Shown: positions 48,296-59,302, counted from the stretch's first letter. The stretch: DNA of 64,000 nt from Psococerastis gibbosa (GCA_963971405.1 OZ020484.1:25792001-25856000), one strand, 5' to 3'. The notes: generated by a model from the letters alone, not told the origin. Numbers and translations are program-made.

Positions 48296-49515
48296 CTTCA
48301 TGTAATTACACATCAGTGGAAAGCTCCAAATGCAAACCAACTCAATACCAACATCCACCCAACAGCCGGTAATTAAATCCCGTGATAAAATCTTCAACAA
48401 TGTTGGTCATTTCAGGTCACCCATTAAAATCCAACACGACGAGACGTACCGCAGTCATAACAGGTTTTATAATTGCTCATTTACTTTTCACAGTAAAAAC
48501 GCAAACTTCCTACGAAACCTCAATTGGAAAAATAAAGGAATAAGGAGCCCATAAAAATGCAGAAATAGGTTTCAATGGTGAAATGGCAGCTTATTAGCAG
48601 TCCATCGGCCAGCAATTACCAACTTAATCGCCGGCACTTGTTCGGCCTACGTAACTGCTCTCTCAGTGTTAACTCCGCCTATCAAACTTCTTTTTACTCC
48701 CACGCCTTACTATCTCCATTCATTATTAATATTAATAACTTTGAGGATGATTTAAAAGCATTAATAAAGTCTTTTAAACCACTTGACCCAACTTTGACAG
48801 GTACTTTGTGTCGCGCTGTTTGCTTGCCATCAATGAATTTTTCTTTGGAACACCCGCAAATTGAGGCCTACAGAGAGCACAGATTGGTACATTCCAAATT
48901 TTTAAATGACCAGGAACTACAGTAATTTGGAGGATTTGGAGCGTAGAGAAATGGCAAACTAAAATCCGATGCTTAATATGTTTTTTTTATTTTCCTAAGC
49001 AAGTATTAACAATGTGGTATATTCAAGTTGTAAGACATCCGACATTTTTAATTGTTTCTGTTATGTTTGATCCACATTATTTGGATCCTTCAAGTTTGTG
49101 TTCGCCTAAATAAGCAACTTGAGGTTTGAGTGTAATATATCTTGGACGAGATTATAAGTGGCAACAGAGAAACAGTAGTGAATTTCGAAGTCGAAGCCAA
49201 TATGCGTAAAATTATAAAAAACAACAGGCCGTTGGTTAGTCAAAGAAATTGATAACAATGCACCACACCCGTCAAATTCTGCATCGAGGGAAACGCAGAC
49301 ATGATAATTTGGTCTCGTTAGAGAGGACGTGGGTGAAATCCAACGATGGTGTAGGCGGCCCAGCGTCGTAGGTGCCTAAACCTAACTTATCGCTTACGAT
49401 ATAATTCGACCCATTTATCGCTAAATATCAATCGGGATACAATGACCCGGACTAATCTGACGGGACACATCTATGTTATTTGTCTTTTTTTTTCCTTCTT
49501 TCAGGTATGGCGTCA
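48296..49515. other. No recognised gene
   Basis: The frame at 48575..48925 (116 codons) is the longest here and resembles no family I know. It begins near the L1 edge and may be part of an unidentified repeat. Confidence 0.35.
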
Positions 49516-49665
49516 ATGATCCTGAAGAAGACACATAGGAGAGGCGAAGCCGACGCGACTTTCGTGAAGACTTCTGAAAGTTGAGGAGAAACCTGGCGTT
49601 GAGAGGAGAGAAGGAGTGGGGGATGCTGCGGTTGCAGTGGCCCAAAGTACGCAAGCGAAAATAGT
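49516..49665 (+). pseudogene. Non-LTR retrotransposon ORF2 tail relic
   Basis: With one internal stop, the plus strand reads DFREDF, stop, KLRRNLALRGEKEWGMLRLQ and WPKVRK. The arrangement parallels the DVREGLRKLNDWRRKAASRG tail at 5068..5202, so the two are probably of the same lineage. Confidence 0.5.
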
Positions 49666-49699
49666 TTTCCTTTGGAATCATTAACTAAGGTGTCTGATT

Positions 49700-49788
49700 G
49701 GGCATATATTAAGGCGTGGCACCAGAAATAAAAAAAAATATAAAAAAATGGTGCGAGTGAATGTCCTATCTCTCCTACTATATATTGC
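49700..49788 (+). repeat. Repeat R4 fragment, copy 3
   Basis: Matches the second half of the R4 unit: 'ggcgtggcaccagaaat', an A-rich linker, then 'gagtgaatgtcctatctctcct'. Confidence 0.5.
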
Positions 49789-50964
49789 CAATTCCAAGGT
49801 TAGCTTTGAACTTACAGTAGTACTAATGATTGATTGGTATTAAACTGACTTCCGCTGCCTGATAGGACCACAAACATGCCAGTTATTATTAGTACTATAT
49901 TATTAAATAACTGCAGTATTATACAATAACATAACAATAGCTATTAATATCTAATAATAATAATAATAATCTGCGTAGTCGAATTTTCAACCAGAACCCC
50001 CAAGTTTAATCTATATACTGTAATACTTTTAATGCCTGTAAAAGTAAAGTAACTGTAGATACGTAATTAATTAACCAAGTCTTCATAATACAGGGAATTT
50101 CAAGATTCATAAAACAAAAATCGTAATATTATAAGCTACAATGCCAGCACCGCTACTTACAATCATGACGAACATAAAGAAAGAACGAAGATCCGAATGA
50201 GACAGAGGGCTCAACTCGGGACAATTAGCCAGATGAAAGACTTAACTAGGTTTTACGAGAGATTTTGGAGAAATGAGCGCTGCATGTCGGATTGAGTCCA
50301 TTTTATGAGGGCACTTACGGAGTTGGTGTGTGTAATGCTGCTTTACGACGCGTTCTGCTGTTTGAGGGTTTTGAACGGGGCACTGATCTCCTTTGTTCCA
50401 ACTTTCGAAATAAATACACCTACTAAGAGTATTTACTACTTTACTGCTTATTCTATCACTGAAACGCGGGATGAGTCGTTATACGGTCTCCACTTACCAA
50501 CCTTTCTAAGGGTGATGTAATTGGAAAGGCCTTCGCGGCCGTTGTCAGATGATGAAATAGTAGAATCCGGGTTGATGGCCGATCTGAAAGCGTATTTCCA
50601 AATGATTCGTCAACGCCTGCGGTCGACATCTCCAGGTCAATACTGGGTTGCTACTGAACACTCGAGACACAAGCCTAGAAGTCTACGTGGTGCCACTGAA
50701 TATTTCAACCGCAGTTGCTGGTGGAACGTTTGCAAGGAATCTTTCAGATCGATTCCATCATTTCATCATTTCTCAGGGCGGCTTCGAGCATGCGTCGGAA
50801 GTTACATCGAGAATTATTTCCGATAGATTGTCCAAGAGTGTCCGCTTCATAGTCAGTGTCTACACTCTCCAGAGAGAATTTGCGGAACTTAGTTCCAAGA
50901 AGTCACCCTGTGGCGACATTTACTATGATAATATTTACGAATATAAAATAAAGCAGCTCCTCTT
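49789..50964. other. No recognised gene
   Basis: Overlapping frames at 50305..50520, 50521..50826 and 50648..51238 lie in a moderately GC-rich stretch. None shows a domain. The last is partly an antisense shadow of the relic that follows. Confidence 0.35.
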
Positions 50965-51171
50965 CTTTAAACGTCTCTTCTACCGAAGATTGGCTACCAT
51001 CATGGCAATTTGGACCATGGAGACTGCTGCTCTGAGAAGGGAAGTCGTACTTTTGCCAAATAACTGCCTCAGGTTTTTCAGCCAGGATATTCTCCTTCTG
51101 CCGGGAGCCCTCAGTCCATCTATCTTTCCTTGGATTACATGGGGTAAAGAGGGAACTGCAATCAGTTGCAT
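50965..51171 (-). pseudogene. Non-LTR retrotransposon ORF2 C-terminal relic
   Basis: The minus frame reads IQGKIDGLRAPGRRRISWLK, then NLRQLFGKSTTSLLRAAVSM and VQIAMMVANLR to a stop at 50980. This is the IMQGKIEGKRxxGRRRISWLxNLRxWFG tail of a common insect non-LTR family. A second relic of the same lineage is at 61175..61550 on the same strand. Confidence 0.7.
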
Positions 51172-52440
51172 AATAGCAGTGGATGGAAAGGGGGTCTGTC
51201 ACGGAAGTTTGCGCTTTACGAATGACGACCCTAAATGAGAAATCCACTCTTCAAGCTGTCAGAGAATAAATAGACCAGATTCATAAAGTTTAGTTTTGAA
51301 AAGCACGTCCCTGAATAAAATTTTTATTAAAACGAAATTTAGTAATACTGGAAATAGAAGACACAAAGAAATCTTCTGCAGCCTGCATTCAAATCCTACA
51401 CAGACAAAATCGTAGTGGAACGGAAAGCGATAAAATAAAATCTCCATAACAAAGTAAAATGATACAATCGAAGGAAAACTAACACTATTCATCTACCCAC
51501 GATACCTAAAGCGCAGACTAAAAAAATTAGGTATTTTCTAGGCGATTGACCCTAAATTGTCCCCCAGTCAGCCTGAGGTGTCCATCCTGCCCACACAATG
51601 TCGTCAACTTTCATGCGAGGACATAAAGAGAATTTATCGGGACGTTGCGTTTTCACCGTGACTATCATTTCCAGGACATGATCCAGAAGAGATCGTTTGT
51701 AGATTGGCACAGGCACAAGTTTCGCACTTGCAAAGCACAGCCTTTCCATATTTTCCGTATGCTAACCTGAAACCCATGTAAATCAAAGACGTTCCAATAA
51801 AGATAGCGCGAAATATTCGAGTTTTAACCTAAATTAGGTCTCTTAGAGATGTAAACGATAAGAATTTCATTATATTATATGAATTGAGAGTCCCCAGACA
51901 CCCTGAAGGGAGTACTAACAAGGTAGATAAAGAAAAGGGTCTCCTGCACCTCAGCAAGCTAAAAAAATACAACCTGATATCGACAATGATTATAAAATAC
52001 GAAAATTCAGCCATGCGTCGTAAACACAGGACAGCCTGTCAGGGGTTTCAATTAGACCATATGTGAAAAGAAGCGGAAAAAGGCAATTGAAGGTGTCGGG
52101 CCAGGGATTGTTCGGAAGAAATCATCACATCATCGAAAATTGCGGTCGAAAAGAAGAGGAATTAGGCGAGTCGGTGGAGTGTGAGGCACGCAACACACCT
52201 AATTTCAAGGCCACCATTCACCTCTCACCAGAACCATCAACCAAAAAACACACACGTGGCTTATGGGGCTCTGTCAGCAGAATTGAAAATGAACTTGATA
52301 GAATGGGACACAGGAGTTAGGCCCAACTAGGGTACGCTCTAGGGGCGTTGTTCTATAGTACTATCAGTCCGATTTATGTTCTTGTCTTAATTTTGTTACT
52401 GTTTTTTTTATTTCTAAATGAATCCCTAGAATTTTGTTTT
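51172..52440. other. No recognised gene
   Basis: Short frames on both strands without motif. Confidence 0.4.
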
Positions 52441-52575
52441 TGTTGGTATTCTTCTTCTTCTGACTCTACAGCCCTTGATGAGTTTTGGCCGACAAAACTC
52501 CTCCGGTTATCTCGGTTTTGTACAACGCTCCACCTTCTAAGGACTACCAACTCGCGAAGGTCAGTTTCAAACTAA
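52441..52575 (-). pseudogene. Non-LTR retrotransposon ORF2 tail relic
   Basis: The minus strand reads TDLRELVVLRRWSVVQNRDN, then RRSFVGQNSSRAVESEEEE. This is the same terminal segment as at 25925..26180, so both come from one lineage. Confidence 0.6.
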
Positions 52576-53921
52576 GTTGTTGTTTGTATTAATATAATTT
52601 AATATTTGAGTTGTCACAATCTAAACATAATATAATGCACGACTTCTTAGTTCTTATGCATCCAACGAGATTCAGCATAATAATAAAAATTCATTAGCTA
52701 TACACCTGCAGCAAGCCTAATTGAAAGTATCTTCTTACCACAACCTATTCAACAATGAGCAATCGAGAAGCGACGACGGTCCCCAGGTCGCTGTGCGTGA
52801 AAAAGGGTCGCCCGTCAAAAGTGCGCAAGATTTACAGCGGAGCATTGTGCCCCATTTCGGGTCCGGTGACACATGTACCATTGTTCCCATCTCTCCCTAA
52901 TGACTCCGAGCGAGTCACGAAGAGGAAGAAGACGGCACAAGATGGGCCATGTAGTCTTGTCTCTTATCCCATCTGAATTAACGGCCTGTCTCACCGCGAA
53001 TGGTGTCGAAATCTCGTCCAGGCTAAATCTTGTGATTCGGGTTCACCCTCATTATCGCATTCGCAACCGGTAGCCGTTTCGAGGTGGGAGTTCTCGCGCG
53101 GCCTTTCTCAAAACTAACGGTTTCAATGATTGGGTCCAATGATAAGGGAGACGCTGATCCCACGACAATGTGGAGCATACACAAAATGCTGTTTTGGCTG
53201 TTTCAGCATTTCAGTGAAATATTTACATCGGTGAATGCCTTTCTGTCACAACACTGAACTCAACGATTAATAATTATTGAATAGCCAATAAGGCAACCTG
53301 AGAATACTGCCCTAGTCAATCCCAATTTTAGCGCACAAAAAAGCAGTACAATGTAAAAAGCAGAAAGAAAGACTTACAAATTGATTGATAAATAGATAAA
53401 CTAAACTGATTACAGACATACGTTACAGTAGAAAACTTAAGGTAAGTTGACTGAAGCACTCGGCGCAAACGTTACGCGAACAGCAGTCATCTTGAAAATG
53501 ATGTACATTCAAAGTTCAATTGTATTTATCATATGTACGATTACTGTTGTTCGCGTAACACTTGCAGAGTATGCCTCAGTCAACTTACCGCATTTTTCTG
53601 CTTTGCATTGTTTTATAAAAGACCCTAGCTCTTCCAGTTATGACGTCATTATTCTTAAACAGGACTATGTTGGTGAATGGTGACGTTGAGCTGAATCATT
53701 CCAGATCGTTAATATTATTAGAACGAAGCGTTTTAGGCACCATACTTTAATAAAGAACTTGCCCAAGTTATTTTACCAACCATTTTGTCACATCCTTTCC
53801 AATGGTCAAAGTGGAAGTCACAAGGTGTGCACACCTTTACATATATTCTATATATAACAACATAAAAACGAAACTACAATATAAAATGAAAGAAACAAGA
53901 GTGAAATGAAGAGTTGCCCAA
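52576..53921. other. No recognised gene
   Basis: A GC-richer patch at 52755..53080 has overlapping frames (73 and 66 codons) with basic stretches but no known domain. The remainder is AT-rich. Confidence 0.35.
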
Positions 53922-53929
53922 AGTAGGAC
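53922..53929. repeat. hAT target-site duplication, left
   Basis: AGTAGGAC, identical to 57147..57154, directly abuts the left transposon end. Eight bases is the diagnostic hAT length. Confidence 0.95.
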
Positions 53930-53974
53930 CAGGCCCGGCCCGTCCTATGGGCAAGTGGAGCGGCCGCACCAGGC

Positions 53975-54018
53975 GCCGAGTCCAAGGGGGCGCCGCGAGA
54001 CGCCCCCTTGGACTCGGC
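53975..54018. other. Subterminal perfect palindrome of the hAT element
   Basis: Eighteen bases beginning GCCGAGTCCAAGG are perfectly inverted around an 8-base loop (53993..54000), starting 45 bp inside the left end. Subterminal repeats are binding sites in some hAT elements; a role here is an inference. Confidence 0.8.
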
Positions 54019-54276
54019 TTTGTGTTTTCAAGCGGGATAATTTAAAAAAAATAAAAATAAAATAATTTTTATAGAAGACTTGTTTTAAATCTGGCGCCAA
54101 CCGGTTTAACGTGGTGGAACGTTAACTCCTTCCACGACAACTCCGAGTGGTTATGTTGGCCACCCTAACTAAAATGGCAGATCATAGCATTGTTATTGGT
54201 TACTAATTTCAGCTTCACTCGTATCTCTTGTGAGATTTTTATAAATAATTGCAATTGGCAACAAAAAAATTTTAAG

Positions 54277-54510
54277 GTAAGCAGACGCAGATGCTTTATA
54301 GCGGTATTTGTATTAAGTTGTTGTTATAATAAATAAGAGAGTTACAAAGCAGATTAAGAAGTGGCTCGGCTTGCAATTCTGCGAATGGTTTGTGTTTGTT
54401 ATTAATATCAAATAAGAGAATTTATGTCTACTGTATGTCCAACTTATTGTATATTTATTTATTTTGGACTTTATTTAGACTTAAGGTAATTTATGTGTCT
54501 TTTATTTTAG
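54277..54510 (+). promoter_or_regulatory. Probable intron in the transposase 5' leader
   Basis: A donor-like AAG/GTAAGC at 54277 and an acceptor-like TTTTATTTTAG ending at 54510 frame an AT-rich stretch that ends 16 bases before the transposase ATG. Removing it would bring that ATG close to the upstream leader. This is a reading of splice consensus only; no transcript evidence is available. Confidence 0.4.
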
Positions 54511-54526
54511 CAACTTTGCAAAGGCA

Positions 54527-56965
54527 ATGTGGAAAAAATTGTCAGGCGCCGGAAATGAGAGGAAAAGAAGAGCTAGGGAAGCTGAGAATGAAAAGCAAGC
54601 GGCGCAAATGGCCAAATTTCTAAAACGGCCAGGTCCACATCCAGACCCAACCCAGCCCCCTAGTACAAGCAAGGAAAGTACGGTTGAGAGTGAGGCCCAG
54701 GCGGTTGCGCTGGACGAGGCCATTTTTGAGAACTTGCCTTGCAGTGAAGAAGAAAGAAGTTTTTCTATGGACATAGCCAAGTGGCCCTCTTACTTGTCTT
54801 CACAAGTTATTGACATGATCGTTGAAGAGGGGCCGCAAAACGGGAAACTCGATGATGATAAATACCCAAAAAATGAGAAAGGCCGGCATTTTTCCAACAG
54901 CCATTTCAAAAAAAGCATGCCCAACGGAGAAGTATATGAGCGGCAGTGGCTTGTTTATTCCAATTCAACAAAGAAAGTATACTGCTTTTGTTGTCACATC
55001 TTCAAGCGCACAAGTCGTTGCCATCTTTCCAATGTTGGCTCTGACAACTGGCATCATTTGTCTCGTTTACTAACGAGCCATGAGTTTTCTGACGACCACC
55101 AGCAAGCCTTATTAACGTGGCTTGAAACGGCTAAAAGGTTAAAAAAATGTTGTGGCATAGATAAAGGGCTTCAGAAGCAATTGGAGGATGAAAAAGCAAG
55201 GTGGTCTTCTGTTATGGAACGAATGATCGCCATCACGCTGTTTTTGGCTGAACACAATTTGCCTTTTCGTGGTAGCAAGGACACTTTATACACTCCAAGA
55301 AATGGGAATTTCTTAGGCCTTGTACAATTACTTGGCCAATTCGACCCCGTCATGATGGAGCACTTGCGAAGAGTGATGCAGAAGGAATCCAAGCATTTTT
55401 ATTTTAGCAAAAATATTCAAAACGAAGTAATTAAATTATTAGCTGACGAAGTAAGAGGCCAAATATTATCTAAAATAAGAAGTGCCAAGTATTTTTCTAT
55501 AATTTTAGACTGTACTCCTGACATCAGCCACACTGAGCAAATGAGTGTCACCTTCAGATTTTTCGACGTCGATGAAGCGCGTGTGCGTGAGTGTTTTTTG
55601 ACATATAAGCCAGTGGCTGACTCAACTGGAGCCGGCCTGACGGGCTTATTTTTGGACGAAATAATTGATAAATATGGTATTGACATGAATGACTGCAGGG
55701 GCCAAGGATATGATAATGGTGCTAATATGGTTGGACACATTAAAGGAGTTCAGAGTCGCATTGCTAAAACCTATCCACGAGCCTTTTTTAACCCTTGCGG
55801 CTGTCATAGTCTCAACCTTGTGGTTGCCGATGCAGCAAAAACTTCTATCAAATCAGTGTCTCTTTTTGGTGTGCTGCAACGGCTGTTTGTGTATTTCTCA
55901 AATTCAACAAAGCGGTGGAAGGTGGTCTCAGAGCATCTGCAAAATTTAAGCCTGAAAAAGGTTTGTGACACACGCTGGGAAAGCAGGATCAACAGCTTGA
56001 AAGCAGTGCGGTATCAGTATGCTGAAGTTAAAAGGGCTCTGGAGGATGAATATGAACAATCAACGGACCCTGTTGCAAGCTCAGAGGCTGAATCGCTTCT
56101 TGTAAATTTGGAAAAGTTCGAGTTCTTAATGGCGTTAGTCATATGGTACGATGTTTTATTCCAGGTTAATCTAGTAAGCAAAACAATGCAATCTGAAACC
56201 ATGGATTTGTCCGAAGCTACAAAAATTATGAATAAATGCTTGAAATTTTTAAAAGAATACAGAAGTACAGGTTTCACTTCTGCACTCATCACTGCCAAAG
56301 AAATCGCTGAAGAAGCACAAATCACTCAGGAGTTTGAAACTGTCCGTCTGCGAAGGAAAAAGAAGATGTTTTCTTATGAAAATCAAGACGAATCTCCTAC
56401 TGACCCAGAAACAGCGTTTCGCACCTCTGTCTTCTATCCAATGATTGACACAGCCATTAATTCATTGCAGTTGCGCTTTTCCCAATTAAGTGACATTAAT
56501 AGTACATGGCAATTTATGTACGATTTGAAAAAGATCGACCATAATGGTTTGAATGCGGCCTGCTCAGATTTAGAATCTGTCTTAACCCATGGCGCTCTCA
56601 GTGATATTTCGGGTACCGAGCTAGCCCAAGAAATAAGGAGCCTTAGTGCGTTCTTAGGCGGCGACGATGGGCATCCAAAGGGGGTTCTTGAGTTTTTGGC
56701 AAAGCATTGTTGGAAAGATATGTTTCCAAACGTTTGGACAGCTCTCCGCATTTTCATTACTATACCGGTCACTGTTGCTAAGGGAGAAAGGAGCTTCAGC
56801 AAGCTAAAATTGATAAAGACCTACCTAAGGTCTGTTTTAGCTGATGAGAAATTGTCGGACTTAGCCATATTATCCATAGAAAATGAGATCGCCAACAATC
56901 TCTCCTATGATCATTTGATTAAAAAATTTGCTAGCATCAAAGCTAGGAAGGAGAAATTTCAATAA
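54527..56965 (+). CDS. hAT-family transposase, zf-TTF/DUF4371 type (ZMYM1-like)
   Basis: This 812-residue protein would excise and reinsert the surrounding transposon in the nucleus. The N-terminus is basic (KRKRRAREAE-like, residues 11-24). A TTF-type zinc finger spans about 138-200 (RQWLVYS, YCFCCHIFK with C153, C155, C156, H157, then NWHHLSRLLTSHE). A DUF4371-type RNase H-like core follows, with acidic D328 in ILDCTPD and D396 in GQGYDNGANM, then CGCHSLNLV (C424, C426, H427) and TRWESR (W484). The C-terminal hAT dimerisation region (about 733-793) contains KGERSFSKLKLIK, where E754 is the presumed third catalytic acid. No stop or frameshift occurs and all hallmark motifs are kept, so it may be active. 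The start is the first ATG after the likely acceptor site. Host genes of the ZMYM1 type were domesticated from such proteins, but the TIRs and TSD here show a transposon copy. Confidence 0.95.
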   Translation: MWKKLSGAGNERKRRAREAENEKQAAQMAKFLKRPGPHPDPTQPPSTSKESTVESEAQAVALDEAIFENLPCSEEERSFSMDIAKWPSYLSSQVIDMIVEEGPQNGKLDDDKYPKNEKGRHFSNSHFKKSMPNGEVYERQWLVYSNSTKKVYCFCCHIFKRTSRCHLSNVGSDNWHHLSRLLTSHEFSDDHQQALLTWLETAKRLKKCCGIDKGLQKQLEDEKARWSSVMERMIAITLFLAEHNLPFRGSKDTLYTPRNGNFLGLVQLLGQFDPVMMEHLRRVMQKESKHFYFSKNIQNEVIKLLADEVRGQILSKIRSAKYFSIILDCTPDISHTEQMSVTFRFFDVDEARVRECFLTYKPVADSTGAGLTGLFLDEIIDKYGIDMNDCRGQGYDNGANMVGHIKGVQSRIAKTYPRAFFNPCGCHSLNLVVADAAKTSIKSVSLFGVLQRLFVYFSNSTKRWKVVSEHLQNLSLKKVCDTRWESRINSLKAVRYQYAEVKRALEDEYEQSTDPVASSEAESLLVNLEKFEFLMALVIWYDVLFQVNLVSKTMQSETMDLSEATKIMNKCLKFLKEYRSTGFTSALITAKEIAEEAQITQEFETVRLRRKKKMFSYENQDESPTDPETAFRTSVFYPMIDTAINSLQLRFSQLSDINSTWQFMYDLKKIDHNGLNAACSDLESVLTHGALSDISGTELAQEIRSLSAFLGGDDGHPKGVLEFLAKHCWKDMFPNVWTALRIFITIPVTVAKGERSFSKLKLIKTYLRSVLADEKLSDLAILSIENEIANNLSYDHLIKKFASIKARKEKFQ

Positions 56966-57146
56966 TTTTACATTTAGTTATTAGTTACAGTTGCCTAATA
57001 CAATCCCTTTATAAGAAGCATGCACAATTTTTTAATGTCTCCCATACTCAAGCGTTCATGAATAATTTACGGTCTCTGGGAGGGGGGGGGGGGGGCGCTA
57101 AAATGTAAACTCGCACCACTCAAGAAAATACCTCGGGCCGGGCCTG

Positions 57147-57154
57147 AGTAGGAC
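57147..57154. repeat. hAT target-site duplication, right
   Basis: AGTAGGAC, an exact copy of 53922..53929. Confidence 0.95.
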
Positions 57155-57968
57155 AATACAGCATAGGTGCCTACAAGAACAAAGAGAAACCGAGGGCTAA
57201 CAAAAAATCGATAGCGGCTCATGAACAAGCAAACGGGAAACAAAAACACATTTGGAGAGAAATTAAACAAACAAAAAACTCATAAATGAGTTTGGTTAAG
57301 TAAATGTTCCAGTTTTTGTCAAGTAAGGAAGGAGCTGGCCGAGTTCATAAAGTTGGACCCAGTTAATAACCGATTCTTGTTTTATGGGATGGGAAATAAA
57401 TAAACAATTAAATGACCGTTAATGTCTCAGAATGCTTTACTGTGCCAGAATTAAATACTCACTCCAACGCCAACTCTGGCATTATACCGTAGTCGCCTTC
57501 TTTAAGTATGTTCACGATTCAGTTTTGAGCCTGTATTCTTTCATTTCATTTTAATTTAACCGGATTCTAAATAAACTACCTACTTTAATTTTATCATCGG
57601 ATTAACAGACCCTCACTTCAGAGAAAACTACACGACCAATTTATTAGCTAAGCAGGTACATCACCTTAGTCTGCTTGATCATATTTTATGAGAAAGTAGT
57701 CAAAACTAAAAACTTACAGAAAAAAAAAAATGAAATTAGTCAAAGGAATCAGTAGAAGAATGTGAAAGATGACATACGAGTAATTTCCTTGAGATGCATA
57801 TCCCTGTTGTAATAATTATTGTATTAATTAAAAATTGTCATGAGAGTACATCCGCAGTGATGTAAAACTGCTGACAGACCTGCAAATGCATGGTGTATAG
57901 TATACTGCCTACTGCCCCCCCCCCCAATTTAGTAAGTCTGTTGTAAGTGCATTAGTTACGTGCTAATT
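57155..57968. other. No recognised gene
   Basis: AT-rich sequence with a C tract near 57916..57927. Confidence 0.4.
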
Positions 57969-58671
57969 TAATCGATACTATTCTATTCTATTCTATTATT
58001 GAATATTTGATGCTGACGTAGGTATTTTAAACCCGTTGAGCAGTCTTGACACATTATATATTTTTTTTAAACTATAAATTCTATATTTCCATTTCCATGC
58101 ACATGAAGAGGCTGATGGACTCGCGAGAGGGGCTTCGGCAGTACCACCGGAGGGACCTGAACCTTTTCTACCAGTTGGCCCCTCGCGACTAAAGCAGCGT
58201 CTTGAAACAAACTTCCGGGAAGATTTTGTGAAACAATGGCGTGCGGCGAAAATAAGCAGCTATCCGAAGCAGCTTGTAACTGACCCGTGTAAAAGTTATG
58301 GTCTTCACCACTTGTCTGCAAGTAGGAAGACCATCAGAACAGTGACTGCTCTTCTCACTGGACATGGGCCTTTCCGTCGGCATTTGGCAAGAATGCTCAC
58401 CATTGAGAACGTGAACTGCCGGTTTTGTGAACTAGGGGAGGAGACTTCGGAACACATCCTGTGCGATTGCCCTTGTTTCTGGAGGGAAAGGCTAGAGACT
58501 TTCGGAAGTGCCTTCCTGAACGTCTCTCAGCTGATTGACGTGAAACTTTTATTGATGTTAAAGTTTGTGAACAGAACTAAATTGCACGAACGCTTGGAGC
58601 GTAATGTGTAATTTATAGAATTTATAGTTTAAAAAAAAAATATAATGTGTCAAGATGTGTAATCGATACTA
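57969..58671 (+). mobile_element. Twin-primed non-LTR retrotransposon insertion
   Basis: TAATCGATACTA occurs at 57969..57980 and 58660..58671 as a candidate target duplication. Next to the left copy is an (ATTCT)n tract, then a minus-oriented 3' UTR ending at about 58090. The rest is a plus-oriented piece of ORF2 and the start of the same 3' UTR. The 40 bp at 58045..58084 and 58615..58654 are inverted copies of one another with very few differences. A 3' end plus tail on one strand, joined to an inverted upstream segment with a short overlap, is the product expected from twin priming during target-primed reverse transcription. Confidence 0.75.
58108..58611 (+). pseudogene. Non-LTR ORF2 C-terminus: RNase H end and zinc knuckle
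   Basis: The open frame of about 167 residues starts with EEADGLARGASAV-like sequence, the end of an RNase H domain (usual NERADELAR). It continues through VKQWRAAKISSYPKQL, LTGHGPFRRHLARM and the knuckle NCRFCELGEETSEHILCDC, to a stop at 58609. This is the layout of Jockey/R1-group ORF2 proteins that carry RNase H. The catalytic part of RNase H and the reverse transcriptase are missing because the insertion is 5'-truncated. The frame is uninterrupted, so the insertion is fairly young. The ATG at 58228 is internal and not a real start. Confidence 0.85.
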
Positions 58672-58895
58672 AATGTGTTTATTCCATTTTAGCCCACAAC
58701 TACCACTCCCAAAAAATGGTCTGGATCCGTCCCAGACTTCCTTCTTGTAACATTTCTGAAATGATATCAGTATCTCCGATGCACTGCACTTTCTTGCGCC
58801 TCATGATCAACAAAATGGTAATAGGAACCAATCCACAAATACGACAATTAATAAATAATGAATTGAACAACCTCAGCCTTTAAACAGCAAAACTA

Positions 58896-59302
58896 TTAAG
58901 AGGACATACTACGTGGAAAATGAGCACCCCAAAATTTCTTGTTTTTATGGACTTTTTATTTTTTATTTAATTAAAAAAGCAAGTCTTTAAAGATTTGGCT
59001 CATGGAAGTTGTTGAAGACTACTTCTTATTGCATCATATAATAGGGTATTTTTAATTTTCGGTTTTGTAGTTCTTCCAAAAATCCCAGAATACGCATAAT
59101 TTTAGTCCGTTCTGGTATTTATGAAAGAACTAAGGTACCAAAAATTTAATATTTCGTATTACATGATGCATGAAGCAGCCTTCTACAACTTCCATGAGCC
59201 AAATTTTTAATGACTTGCTTTGTTAATTAAATAAAAAATAAAAAGTCAATAAAAACAACAAATTTAAGGGGTGCTCATTTCCTACGTAGCATGTCCTCTT
59301 AA
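58896..59302. mobile_element. Foldback element F1, copy 3
   Basis: Inverted arms of about 170 bp end in GAGGACATACTACGTGG and CCTACGTAGCATGTCCTC, with TTAA immediately outside both. The interior shares 'gaagactacttc' and the inverted 'agccttctacaactt' with 7564..7922 and 27036..27312. TTAA on both sides would also fit a piggyBac-type duplication, whereas copy 1 has TA, so the superfamily is unresolved. Confidence 0.8.

Larger units (their letters stand above)
53930..57146 (+). mobile_element. Complete autonomous-looking hAT transposon
   Basis: The element is 3217 bp. The outer 13 bp, CAGGCCCGGCCCG, are perfectly inverted at the two ends. AGTAGGAC is duplicated exactly on either side. Inside are a subterminal GC-rich palindrome (53975..54018), a probable 5' leader intron, one uninterrupted transposase gene and a G tract close to the right end (about 57079..57094). 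Every part needed for a cut-and-paste element is visible and undamaged. I see no non-autonomous derivative with the same termini elsewhere in the window. Confidence 0.93.

Noticed and set aside
50648..51238. A 196-codon plus-strand open frame, the second longest in the window
   Set aside because: Its second half is antisense to a non-LTR relic at 50965..51171, and the first half has no domain or codon pattern supporting a gene.
52755..53080. GC-richer patch as a possible host exon
   Set aside because: Two overlapping frames with no domain, no convincing splice sites and no similarity I can name.
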